Assembly: GCA_001972305.1 (NCBI GenBank)
Contig: BDDD01002381.1
Span: 107,832-171,831, forward strand
DNA: 64,000 nt
From: Cephalotus follicularis
Taxonomy: Eukaryota; Streptophyta; Magnoliopsida; Oxalidales; Cephalotaceae
Direction of reading: 5' to 3'
Position numbers and translations under genes: made by a program. Below are positions 33,909 to 45,060 of the stretch, in pieces (within the stretch, counting starts at the first letter, position 1; every line of letters begins with the position of its first letter). Under the pieces are notes generated by a model that saw only the letters and a program-made list of their open reading frames with translations, was not told where the DNA came from and made no database searches.

Positions 33909-36217
33909 TGGAACCTATAGCTCATAGGGCAGCGGAAGCACTCAATTTGAATTTTCAGCATTAGGGCGATTAACTTTAATTCAAACTGAATAGTTAATTC
34001 CCAAGAAATGGAATTACCCTAAAAATTAATTTCAAAGAGTCCCAAATAATCTCCAAGATCACTAATTAAACATACAATCAAATCCGAAACCATCACCAAG
34101 CATCATTTACTTGAAACCATAAAAAGAAGGAGAATAAAATATTACCAAAGTGAAAAACTCGTTCCTTCAAGTCAAGCTCCCTCTACTCTTTAATCCAAAA
34201 CCAAAAGCTCCAAGACCTTCCTTTTACCACAACAAGGAGGAGAAGATGGAGAGGTTTTGTGCTTAACCTAGACTAAATCAATCTTGGTAAACGTCCAATG
34301 TAATACACCGAGAAATCTCCACCTAAAATGACTAAGAAAGTGTAATAGGTTTGGTTGATTGGTTATCTCTCTTTATTTGGGGACAAATGGCATGTGGTCT
34401 CTTTGGGAAATGAGAATCACGGTCACAAGAGAGAAATGGGAGAGAGAGCACTTATGTGAGATGGTGTGATTGCAAGAGAGAGAACTCAATTGCCGTATAT
34501 AATCACAATGCAAGACCAAAGCCAAATGTGTTTAAGTAAGTCTTCAAAATATCTTACTTTAGCTTTTGTCTTTTATGCATTAATTCCATTTTGTCTTCTA
34601 GCATTTAATGCTATAATGACTCATGAATTTACATCCATGTATATTCCTCAAATTCTTATTTTCTTCTACGATTGGCAGCCACCCATTCTCCTCAAATAGG
34701 TGTGATTGTCGTGTAAGCCAAGACGAAGAGATGGAGTGTTGACAAAGTTAACAAATGGAGCAAGTTAGTATATCTTTGGGCCAATCCAACTCTAAGGATT
34801 TTACGGCCTAAAAATTCAGCCAATAATTAACCAATTAATGGCCTCAAAATATGGCCTACTACAGGGAATTAAATCCCATATACAATTTAGCCCAAAAACT
34901 CTCTATATACAATAAGTTCCCAATACACTTAATGTAAATTCATATCAACCCTTCGCTTGGAATATTTTATCGTGGTACTGCATGGACCCGAATCCAGCAA
35001 ATAAAATATTCACTAGCAAAGTAACATCTCCTTGATGTCAACCTTTTACTAAATGACATGTTTCTCTGCACGTCAACCAATTCAAGGTCAAGCAGGACCC
35101 GAAAGCCTGTTGATCTCCAATAGGATGATAAATTCCCAGATCATCCCATTTGTCTGCTACGACTTTTCTTATAGTCACCGACCATTAAAATACCCCCGGT
35201 GTGATCTCCAGTCACCGCCTGGATCCGTGTATTACCACGTCTATCAATCAGGGATCGAATAGCCAGTCACTTTATCCAGTCATCAGCATATGTGTAGTGT
35301 TTCCCTCATCATTCCTAGCTCCGATCAACGGTCTAGGATTTGGATCAATGTCTTCCCTGGATTTAGCCGTGATACTAAATATCTATGATTGCACTGAGAC
35401 TATGATAGACCTCCCATGGAAACTACCCCGTCTCTGGTCAGTCTATAACCTGTACAGGATTTTAAGTCTGCAACGTACATAGATAAATAGAGCTGGTCAC
35501 CCTCAGCACAGGTGTGATGATCCCTTGTTGCGCACTCGCTGATACATCTCAATGCTTCTTCCACAATACCCAAAGACAACCCTTTTGCCAGCGAGTGGAT
35601 AGTGTTGGGGAAGGTTGAAATCAATGTCAAGTACTCACCACACAATGCATGCTAGCCGCTCAGGTCAAAGGAGACAACGTAGGCATGGACCTACTAGTCA
35701 CCATAAACTATACAGTATCCAGACCATAGGAATCCCTATTGACATGGGTATTGGCTATCCAAATAGGGATCCTATTGGTGGGTAAGTTCAGGATCATGAA
35801 TCCGCACAAGCACCCCACGTTAGCTTTAGGATAATATCGAATGATCCATGAGAAGATCCATCCTCCCTCCCTGGGAGCGAGCATAATGTGGCAAGTCTTT
35901 ACCACGGTTCAACAATGACCCAAAGAAAGTGAACCTATGACTTGGAATAGTTTAGTCACAGGGAATAAGGATCTCATTCTCATGGCCTCCCTGTTAAGAG
36001 ATCCAACCAATTGATGTGACAGAGCTATATATGGCATACAGTTAATTAAAATTAATTATTATGTTCCTTTTGGTTGGTTGGGATGAGCCATATAATCATG
36101 CCAATATAAATAAAATTTGCACATAGAACATAAATGGAATACGAAACTGTATAAATCCAGAGTGTATATATACAAACACCAATCCATGTTGCATGTAGGG
36201 ACACCCATAATCTAACA
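33909..36217 (-). repeat. Copia K LTR 3 (5' LTR of K2)
   Basis: The minus strand starts TGTTAGATTATGGG at 36217 and ends GGTTCCA at 33909. It is the outermost right copy of the tandem array. Immediately beyond it, the CACTA TNP2 N-terminal exon resumes at 36218. Flanking five-mers (13355-13359 ATTTT, 36218-36222 ATTAG) match only in part, so no firm target duplication can be claimed. Confidence 0.87.
35400..35645 (-). other. Small open frame inside copia K LTR (81 codons), shared with LTR 2
   Basis: The minus-strand frame shares with LTR 2 (22330-22124) the strings ISTFPNT, AKGLSLGIVEEALR, SECATRD and QLYLSMYVA. LTR 1 (about 15100-14830) has the same region but frame-broken. It lies inside the LTR, not in gag-pol. 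Conservation may simply reflect LTR homology. I recognise no domain, and no function is proposed. Confidence 0.3.
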
Positions 36218-36378
36218 ATTAGCTTGCAACGGCTACAAGGAAATTTTATCGTACTGTTCCAGACAAAATCTTCGATTGAAAATGCAAAATCTAAGAAAGC
36301 GAGCACACCCCTGTTAAATTCCTCCATTAGTAACCCATGGACAACCTGCCTACTCAACCAACTCCCGTCCACAGACAT
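36218..36378 (-). pseudogene. CACTA TNP2 N-terminal exon (Transposase-associated domain)
   Basis: The minus strand starts ATG and reads MSVDGSWLSRQVVHGLL, VLAFLDFAFSIEDF and IKFPCSRCK. This is the start of the domain found at the N-terminus of TNP2-type proteins (pattern: W near the start, V..F..FA, then C-P-C-x-x-C). The natural continuation, GTRSEVRLHF, lies 22.9 kb away at about 13345, so the copia tandem block sits inside this exon. Beyond 36218 the frame runs into LTR sequence. Confidence 0.85.
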
Positions 36379-36840
36379 TTTTTCTACAAGTAGGGTAGAA
36401 GATTGTTATATTCAAGTATTCTTTTCTCAAAATGCATTGACTGAAGTGTATCTCACCACCTAACTCTAAAAGGTATGGCCCTATCCCATTCCCAACTACT
36501 TACCTCCACTAATATCGTTATCCCACGTGCATTGTTCACTCAGAGAAAATTTTGGCAGCATCTCCCCACGGTTCCTCAAATACACGAATTAAACTGAATT
36601 AATCGGTTTAATTATGCATACGAGGAACATGTTTAAGGAGTGTAACCGAAACTTTCTTGAAGAAAACTATGTACACAAAATAACGATATATCCTACAGTA
36701 GACGTACATATGCGAGAACTGTCCGAACTGGACAATTCATGATTCACTCCTATTGAACGAATCATGAACGGGAATCTAAGGTTTCTCTCAAATTTGTATG
36801 TAACTGAACTCTACAATAAATTCCAACAATAAACCAATGC
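36379..36840 (-). other. CACTA 5' leader region
   Basis: No coding frame. It includes the paired phrases GAACTGTCCGAACTGGACA and TTCATGATTC..GAATCATGAAC (about 36716-36768), an imperfect inverted repeat. No CACTA terminal repeat is visible before gypsy element D starts, so the 5' end of the CACTA element is probably lost. Confidence 0.4.
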
Positions 36841-37923
36841 AAACTTAGATTTTGAGTGGGAGACAGGGGATTTTCTACACCGATCATATCTTTTATCCGA
36901 GCATCGAGATACCTGGAGAAGGGATGTGAGGGATATTTGGCTTATGTTATTGATAGAAGGAAGGAGAAAGGCTTGAACTTGGAGGAAATTCCAGTTGTGT
37001 GCGAATTTCCGGATGTGTTTCCTGATGACTTGGGATCCTTACCACCCAAGAGGAGTATGGAGTTCGTTATTGACCTTGTTCCTGGAACGGCTCCTATCTC
37101 TAAATCACCCTATAGGATGGCTCTGGCTGAGTTGCGAGAGCTGAAGCTGCAGTTACAAGACGTGATTGATAAAGGTTTTGTACGACCCAGTGTTTCGCCA
37201 TGGGGTGCACCTGTGCTGTTCGTCAAGAAAAAGGACGGGTCGATGAGACTCAGTATCGATTACCGAATGTTGAACAAAGTAACTATCAAGAATAAATATC
37301 CTTTACCCCACATCGAGGATTTGTTCGACCAGTTGCAAGGAGCGAGAGTATTCTCGAAGCTTAATCTGAGAACGGGATATCACCAGTTAAGGGTGAGGGA
37401 AGGAGATATTGAGAAAACTGCCTTCCGAACAAGGTACGGACACTATGAGTTCCTGGTGATGCCTTTTGGTGTTACCAATGCACCGGCTGCGTTCATGTCA
37501 TTGATGAACGATGTGTTCCGACCGTACTTGGACCAGTTCATCATTGTGTTTATTGACGACGTACTTGTATACTCGAAAAATGAAGAAGAGCATGCTTCCC
37601 ACCTGAGGATGGCTCTACAGATTCTCCGAGAGCACCAACTGTATGCCAAATTCAGTATGTGTGAATTTTGGCTTGACCATGTGATCTTTCTTGGTCACAT
37701 AGTATCTAGAGAGGGTTTGGCGGTGGATCCGTCAAAGACAGAGGTGGTACAAGATTGGCCACAGCCGAGGAATGTTACGGAGGTGCGCAGTTTCTTTGGT
37801 TTGGTGGGATATTACCGGAGGTTTATTCAGAATTTCTCAAGGATAGCTGAGCCTTTGACTAGACTAACCCAGAAGAGGACTTTGTTTGTCTGGGATGAAG
37901 GTTGCGAAGCTAGTTTCCGTTAA
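36841..37923 (+). pseudogene. Gypsy element D reverse transcriptase (355 codons open)
   Basis: The frame enters the protease-RT linker ([17 protein letters not shown], residues about 16-32), then [30 protein letters not shown], and RT proper: [66 protein letters not shown]. The active site is FIDDVLVYS (both Asp present), followed by [16 protein letters not shown]. It ends at a TAA (37921) where RNase H should continue. RT would copy element RNA to DNA. This is the longest pol frame in the window, but gag, protease and integrase are missing. Confidence 0.92.
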
Positions 37924-38310
37924 CTGAAGGATCGATTGGTTTCCGCTCCTATCTTGGCATTACCTGAAGGTAATGAGGGCTTCGCAGTCTACAGTGATGC
38001 ATCGGGAAAGGGTTTGGGCTGTGTGTTGATGCAGCGAGGCAGAGTGATTGCATATGCCTCAAGGAAGCTGAACTCGTATGAAGAAAACTACCTGACTCAT
38101 GACCTTGAGCTTGCAGCTATTATCTTTGCCCTTCAGAAGTGGAGACACTATCTTTACGGGGCGCAGTTTCAGATCTTCACCGATCACAAAAGTCTGAGAT
38201 ACCTTTTCTGCCAAGACACGCTGAACATGAGACAGCGTAGGTGGGTAGAATTCTTTAACGATTATGACTGCAACATCCAGTACCACCCGGGGAAAGCGAG
38301 ATTTAAAGAG
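37924..38310 (+). pseudogene. Gypsy element D RNase H
   Basis: The same frame as the RT continues after the single stop: [33 protein letters not shown] (catalytic Asp in YSDAS), [39 protein letters not shown] (catalytic Glu in DLELAA), [11 protein letters not shown] (Asp) and [24 protein letters not shown]. After PGKA the sequence switches abruptly to non-coding LTR-like DNA. The integrase is therefore deleted. Confidence 0.9.
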
Positions 38311-38612
38311 AAGACTTGTTATCTCTCTTATTTATGTATTTGGATTATTCGGATTTTGTAACCTTGGATATTGTTATCTTGTATTGTATCTTTTTCACGC
38401 TCCGTTTTGGGCGATCAACAGTTATGTTTGGATTTCAGGCATCACGTAGTATGGGATGCGTGATGTGTTTTTATATTCGGCTCATTTAAGTTATTGCTTC
38501 CGCTATCGAAGATTTTAAAATATTGATATTTTCGCATGAGCTGGATTACCTTGTGTTGATTGCTTTACCACTTATATGTTGTCTGTTATGTCGTGGAAGA
38601 CGGGGTGTGACA
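38311..38612 (+). repeat. 3' tail of element D LTR
   Basis: T-rich sequence after the deletion junction, ending GGGGTGTGACA at 38612, a typical gypsy LTR 3' terminus. The next base begins sequence homologous to internal LTR C (49321 onward). The LTR start is deleted. Confidence 0.6.
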
Positions 38613-41084
38613 CAACTCCTAGAGGATCCTTAAACATAAGGGAGTCACTCTCGTCACACATTGCCCCCATGATAACCTGCCGCATGGAAACAAAAACGCG
38701 GTTGAGCAAACCTCAATACGAATATAAAATGTAAAAACAGTAAACGATATTTAAAGCAGTAGAATTCAAAAGTACTTCAAAGCAGAATTCTTAGGCAGTA
38801 CAACAGTTTAAACAATCTTGTAATTGCCCACGGCAAAACATATAAACCAATTTCATAGCTTTGAAAACATAAATCATACCTTTCCAAAACATAGGTTCCA
38901 TAATTGAGCATCATAACATAACACATATCAGAAACACATATAGCAAGGGATTCGCGACATCCATATTGCCAAAGAGAATTGAAGTGTACGGCACTACACA
39001 AACAATTCTCATATCATAACATATCACATAACATCTAATTAGGATCGATCCATACGCCTCTATCACAACAGGATAACAAAGAGAGACGCCGTAAACTAAT
39101 CACACCGTTATGGAAACTGTCATGTCCCCGTGCCAGGCCTACGACATGCCTATGGTACTCCCCATAGGTGGGTACAAAAGCTCAGTATTTCACCATTTCA
39201 AAACATTGATTTTATCATAATCAATTTAAAACACATAAGAAACGGTTTTCCAAAACATATTCATAAATTGTTACCAAACGATATAAACACATGCTTTCAT
39301 AAACGGAGAATCAACTCATTAAATTCCACAATAAAGAGATGATTGCTTAACATTTCTTAAACATATCATAACTGAATTCCTAAAGTCAGAAATATTTAAC
39401 TCATAAAATATCAAGTGACTTTATTTTAAAAAATCGCAAACATAATGGAATCATAAACTGAAAGGGACATATTCATAAAACTGAATTTATTTCAATTAAA
39501 TGAGAAGTACAAGAAAAGAGTATCAAAGAGCAGAAAATCCATACCTTATGCGATTACCGAATTAACTTACAAATAACTAATAATTCTAATAGCCCCACGT
39601 AGCACAATAATCAATACAATATAACAACATTCATATAAGGGTCTAAGAATCATTTTAGGCATATATCAGAATCATAAAGAAGTTTAAAACAAAACCGGAC
39701 CCAACGGAAGAACAAACGGATAAAAGAATATGAAAACAAAAATTTACAAGACAATCCAACCAACTGATATAAGACTCAAGTCGACTGTCCAAAGGGTGGC
39801 AGTCGACTATGCGACAGGCCCAGCTGACTACAAAGCTAGAACAGCAGGCAGTCGACTGTGACAGGGGTCCAGTAGGCTGCACAACACAAAATAGTCGACT
39901 GTATTTATAAGACAGCCGACTACACAAGCGAAATAGTCGACTAGTCATATTGACAGCAAACTGTTCTAAATGACAGAACAGCAAACCATGATAGGTTTGT
40001 GCAATCTTGCTGCCAAAACTCGGATTAACAAAAACTAGAAGTCTACCAACACTTAAAATTACACTGTATGGCATTTAAAACGATAACATAACATTGAATA
40101 CAAGTAAGATATGTTGACAGTGATTAATTTAAGGTGAGAGATGAACTTAAACCATGCATACCTCTTCCTAATAAATTTTCTTTCACGTTACCATTATCAT
40201 ATCTTAAAACCAAATTACACAATACATATGAGATGTCTACAGGTTTACTAACATACTCAGAACAATTGACAGTTAATGTAAAGGCAGAAACCAAAATTGA
40301 AATTGAACTCTAGTAGCCTATACAAGCAAAAACGGATTCATGACAAAATTAACAAATGAATCATCATAGTAAGGCAACAACTGACCAGCAATGATGACAC
40401 AGACTGTAGGAGAACACAGAATTCTCAAAGCTTAAACACGACTGTTGACAGAAATCAAAAGGAGAAAAAATACGGGTTCAAGAATTGACAATGGTATACA
40501 TATCCAAATATAACTATTTCTAAATTGAACCTTGTATAGACAAACCTGATTGATGAAGCACTAAGACGCAAAGAACAAAGTTAATTCACACTAGCAGGTT
40601 CGGCAGCCACCAATACACAGGAAGCGAATGGCAGAAACAATGGCATTATCATATTTAAATAGCAAAAGAGGAAGCATAACGGAACAGATAGAGAAAAAGG
40701 AAACAAAATCCAATCAGATAAGGAAAAGGGAGGATTTTTAGGGAGAGAAGAAGGAAAGAGGTAGAGATGTGTGGGAAAGGGAGTTTGGGGGAAGAGAGAT
40801 ACAGGAGAGAGAGAGAGTTTGAGAGGGATAATGAAAAGAAATAATAAGGAAAACAAAACAAAATAAAAGATTTTGTTTTAAAAAGGTTTTAAAAGCATAA
40901 TTAATAAGGTAAATTTGTAAATATATAATAACCTAAATCTTACCAAAACACTTACACATATTACACATTCAAAATTAATGCTGGTATCAGTCAGCCCAAA
41001 ACACAAACCCAACATAAAGTAGACCAACAACTTATCGAAACAGATAAAAGCCCGAAAATACGTACGGACAAATAGGGTATTACA
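38613..41084 (-). repeat. 3' LTR of chromovirus C (distal 238 bp missing)
   Basis: Homologous to 49321-51783. On the minus strand it starts TGTAATACCCTATTTG at 41084. Relative to the 5' LTR it lacks the last 238 bases, replaced by the end of element D. It contains the 21-base motif array (39757-39984), a GGCCTACGACATGCC block (about 39140) and purine-rich GAGAGA runs near 40740-40820. Confidence 0.88.
39757..39984. repeat. About 21-bp array of CAGTCGACTG motif in 3' LTR of C
   Basis: Copies start at about 39778, 39800, 39821, 39849, 39870, 39892, 39913, 39934, 39954 and 39974. Steps are 20-22 bases except one of 28. Consensus CAGTCGACTG/A. The 5' LTR copy (50456-50672) keeps the same number, spacing and the single 28-base step. 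Confidence 0.88.
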
Positions 41085-41570
41085 TTCACCCCCTCTAAAA
41101 GAAGATTTCATCCCGAAATCTTAAACATACACATACCTTAAACAAACAAGCGAGGATATCGCTCCCGAATATGCTCCTCCAACTCCCAAGTAGCTTCACA
41201 TTTGGGATGGTTCCTCCAGAAAACTTTCACAAAAGGAAAGGTCTTGCTACGCGTAACCCGCTCCTATTGATCCAAAATAGCATCAGCCTCCTCGTCATAA
41301 GATAAATCCTCTCGAATGCTGTCCATCGGATAGTGCACCATGTGCAGGAGATGATATTGATAACCCCTCAATAAGGAAACATGGAACACATTATGGACGT
41401 GTACCAACCGCGGAGGCAAAGCTAACCGATAAGCAACTGCGCCCACCCTTTCAAGAACTTTGAAGGGTCCTATGTAATGGGGACTCAACTTCCCTTTCAA
41501 ACCAAACCGTCGGACTCCTTTCCAAGGTGAAACTTTTAAGAACACATGTTCACCTACTTTGAACTCCAAG
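41085..41570 (-). pseudogene. Element C integrase C-terminus, chromodomain-like tail and PPT
   Basis: 41569-41264 reads [60 protein letters not shown] and EEADAILDQ. After one stop, 41265-41155 continues VTRSKTFPFVKVFWRNHP and EATWELEEHIRERYPR, a plant chromovirus-type chromodomain remnant thought to direct integration to heterochromatin. The PPT (TTTTAGAGGGGGTGAA, minus strand) directly precedes the LTR at 41084. This tail places C among Tekay-like chromoviruses (inference). Confidence 0.88.
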
Positions 41571-42163
41571 TCCCTCAGATGTCAGTGTACATAACTTTTC
41601 TGTCGAGATTGAGCTGCCTTCAATCTCTCCCTTGCTATTTCCACTTTCTAAGTAGTGATTTGCACTAGCTCGGGTCCCTCGATAACTCTTTCCCTGATCT
41701 CATCCCAACACGTCAGAGCTCAAAATTTCTTCCCATAAATAGCTTCAAACGGAGCCATACGAATACTTGCATGCCAACTATTGTTGTAGGCAAACTCCAC
41801 CAAGCTCAAATATTCGTCCTAGTTCCCAGTTCACTCCAAAGCACAAGACCTCAACATATCCTCTAAAGTCTGGATAGTCCTCTCAGATTGCCCATCTTTC
41901 TGTGGATGGAAAACCGTACTGAAATTGAGCCTCGTACCCCATGCTTTCTGAAATCCCTTCCAAAAATGAGAAGTGAAACAGGGATACCTATCTGAAACAA
42001 TAGATATAGGAGTCCCATGAAGTTTCACAATCTCCCGCTAGAAAACCTCCGCCAAACGGTCAACAGAGAAATCCTTTCGGATAGCCAAGAAGTGAGTTGA
42101 TTTGGTCAACCGATCCACTTCAATCCAAATAGCATCGTTCCACCGGAAGGTTCTAGGCAAACC
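41571..42163 (-). pseudogene. Element C integrase core, part downstream of solo LTR E
   Basis: Minus strand from 42163: PRTFRWNDAIWIEVDRLTKST, then (42028-41831) [54 protein letters not shown], with the second Asp and the catalytic Glu present, then YNNSWHASI in the 41820-41760 stretch. Stops at about 42035 and 41820 interrupt the frame. The first catalytic Asp region is on the other side of the inserted LTR. Confidence 0.87.
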
Positions 42164-42569
42164 TGTAACACCCCCGATTCGGAACCGGGATCACTCCCGA
42201 TTCAGGATCGATGTGTCACACAAAACAGAGATAAAACATGTCAAAAATCTTAATCTTCATCAATACGTGGTGGTTCAAAAAATATGAAAACATGTATCAT
42301 CATGGAACATAAAATAAATCTGAAACATAATCTGAAAACTTTGTCATAAACCAAAATGTCATAACCCAAAAATCACAATACTGTTTAGATAGCTGGCCTA
42401 TACACGACCATAACACTACTAATATCATAATCAGATCAAACTCCTAGATGATCCTCTAACATAGGGTAACTCTCTCATCAAACTTGCCCATGCTGTCCCT
42501 GAAAACCTGTCGCATGGAAAAACAAAACGCGGCTGAGCAAACCTCAGTACGGATATAGAATCATAAAAC

Positions 42570-42850
42570 AGTTTATGAAACAAATCAGTTACGAAACAAC
42601 ATAATTACGAATCAAAACAGAACGAAACAAAACCGTATCCGAAACAAAGCAGTTTACCAAAACGAATCAGTATCCGAAACAAAACAATATCATGCACAAT
42701 ACAGTATCTGAAACAAACACTATACGATACAAAACATTTTATGAAACGATACACTTTACGAAACAGGAATGAACAATTTACGAAACAAAAGAAAACAGTT
42801 TCTGAATAGTACGAAACAAACAGATTGCAGAACAAAACAAAACATTAAAT
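42570..42850. repeat. Degenerate short repeat, (AC)GAAACAAAACAGTATC-like
   Basis: GAAAC or GAATC recurs at about 42577, 42593, 42609, 42624, 42641, 42664, 42676, 42720 and onward, typically as CGAAACAAAACAGTAT. Spacing is irregular, 12-23 bases. The segment falls within the part of LTR E deleted from the second copy. Confidence 0.6.
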
Positions 42851-44569
42851 GATAACGATAATTTAAAAGTAGTAAGATTTCAAAAGTTAACTCCAAACAG
42901 AGATCTTAAGCAATAAATTAGTTTAAACATTCTTTGAAGTCACATATGAACTTTCATAAAAACCAAATCCATAACTTTCAAAACGTATGACAAACCTTTC
43001 AAAACATAAGTTCCATACTGAGCCACATAACATATCACATATCAAAAGACATATAGCAAGGGAATAGCTAATTCCACATGCCAAGTAGAATTGAAGTGTA
43101 CGGCACTACATAAGTCAATTCTCACATATCATTTCATATCACATATCCATATACTAGAATCGATTCATACACCTCTATCATACATAGCGGATCCATAAAT
43201 CCACCTCATGGGATTTATTCATAACATTCAGAGACGCCATAGACTAATCACACCGCTACGGAAGTGTCATGTCCCCGTGCCAGGCCTACGACATGCCTAT
43301 GGTACGCCCATAGGTGGGTACAATACTCAGTAATCAATTATTTAGAAAACATCACTTTAAAACACATAAATATGCCTTCTGAAAACATATTTGAAAATCG
43401 TTCATAACGATGTCATAACATACATTTCATAGTCAAAACATCAACTCGCTTATTTTTTGTGCTAAAGAGATGATCATTTCATAATATATCGTAACGTATC
43501 ATAGCATAAAAATAAAGTCAGGAACATTTAAATTCATAAAATGTCAAAAACCAACTTTATTTCCGAAACATACCATAAAACATAACCAAGTTCATAAACC
43601 GAAAGAACATAGCATAAAAACAAAGCTGATTTTCGTTCGATAAAATCAGATAGCCCAAGAGTGATAGTGTTCGTACATATCCAATAGGCAATAAAACGGG
43701 TTTTATTCAAACAAAACCGATCGATGATAACCAAAAAAAAAGATCCATCCCAAATACGGAATCTGAAATTATCTCAAATAAAATCAAAAGGATGGCCAAG
43801 GAAGAAGGACATCCGTACAAAAAACATAACCGACTTTATTACAATAAAACCGACAGAGAAATCCAAAGCAAAGATAATCCGTACAATAACGAAAGATAAA
43901 GCTGAAATTTATTCTTTAACAAACCAGTAGGAGGGTATCAAAGAAAGAAATAGCCGTACCTCATTTACAAAAACAAAACCGAATTTATCTCAACAATATC
44001 GAAGGAGATATCAAGGAAAGAGAATTCGTGCTTTATTCATAAAAGTAAATTTAACTTTTTACTATAATAAAAACAATAGGAGGGTATGAAGGAACGAAAA
44101 ATTCGTACCATATGCAATCACCAAAACAACCTCAAGAATATATATCGAGACTTCTCTATACCGCTCCTCGGTTGTTGCAAATATCTAACATAAATAAAAT
44201 TATTCTCATAAGGACTTGAAATAAAATCAGACCTCAATTCATGGGTCAATGTACACTGATCATGACCATATAAAATAATGATAGGTTTAAAACGTCCAAT
44301 TTGCAGAAACCACATCTAAACATAATTTCGAATTCACTAAATTCAAGCGGTCGTCCAGGTCATTCAATTTCGAATCATAAAACCGGTTCAACTCATAATA
44401 TCGTAAAAACTCTACAGAAATACACATTTCAACCGAAAACAAAATTTAATGGAGTAGGGTTCAAAGTTTACCGAAAGTAGAAGGAAAAGAGCACAGAGCC
44501 ATAATAACACCGCGGAATTGGAACGGATCACACCTATGCGGAGAACGGAGTCAGAAACTGTCAAAAACG

Positions 44570-45060
44570 TGTCGCCGGAGACTGCCGCACGTGGGCTCAT
44601 ACGACGCCGCTGGCCGGCATTTGTCTATCACGCTCGGTTGACCAGTAGCAGTGACGGTCCGATTCGGAGCGTTTGAGGCAGGGGATCACATATCCAGGGC
44701 GCGTTTGCCACTTCGCCGCCGCATTTGGCCAGAACAGACGCATTTGACCACGGTTGACTCTGTCGCCGATCTGCTTTTCAGGCGTCGCCAAGGGTCGGGG
44801 CTGCTCTGGTTCGCTTCATCTCTACCCCAGGATGCCGAATATCTAATGGTCTTGTCGTGACGATCACCGGAGACGGAGCTATGGCGTTCGATAGTGGCAG
44901 GGAGAGAAGACGGCGCGCACGCCGAAGGGGCCATTGTCCGGTGTAGGGGTTGGGTCCGGTGGACTCAGGACGTCGTGGGGGTTCGACTGGTGTCTTCACC
45001 GGCGCCATATCGGTACCGACGCCGGTGACAGCGGCTGAAGGAGAGAGAGAGAGAGGGAGA
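44570..45060 (-). other. GC-rich island with conserved ATG frame in LTR E
   Basis: In an otherwise AT-rich LTR, this stretch is strongly GC-rich. It is preceded on the minus strand by CT-repeat DNA resembling a plant 5' UTR (45020-45075). The minus-strand frame from 45008 starts MAPVKTPVEPPRRPESTGPN; the second LTR copy has MALVKAPVEPSQSPESTGPN at 55914. Downstream both copies contain IRHPG and APTLGDA/ASTLGDA-type strings but in different frames. It may be a captured host exon or an LTR-specific leader peptide; undecided. Confidence 0.4.

Noticed and set aside
13355..36222. A target duplication for the copia array
   Set aside because: Flanks ATTTT and ATTAG match only in part and the LTR edge is blurred by a T-run, so I do not claim one.
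36841..38310. Element D as a pararetrovirus
   Set aside because: RT and RNase H motifs and the LTR-type terminus are those of Ty3/gypsy; no movement or coat protein motif was seen.
40740..40820. GAGAGA runs as promoter elements
   Set aside because: They are simple-sequence runs present in both C LTRs. A regulatory role cannot be shown from sequence alone.
44600..45010. GC-rich frames as an intact host gene
   Set aside because: Frames differ between the two LTR copies after the first 20-40 residues and no domain is recognised. It is kept only as a possible captured fragment.
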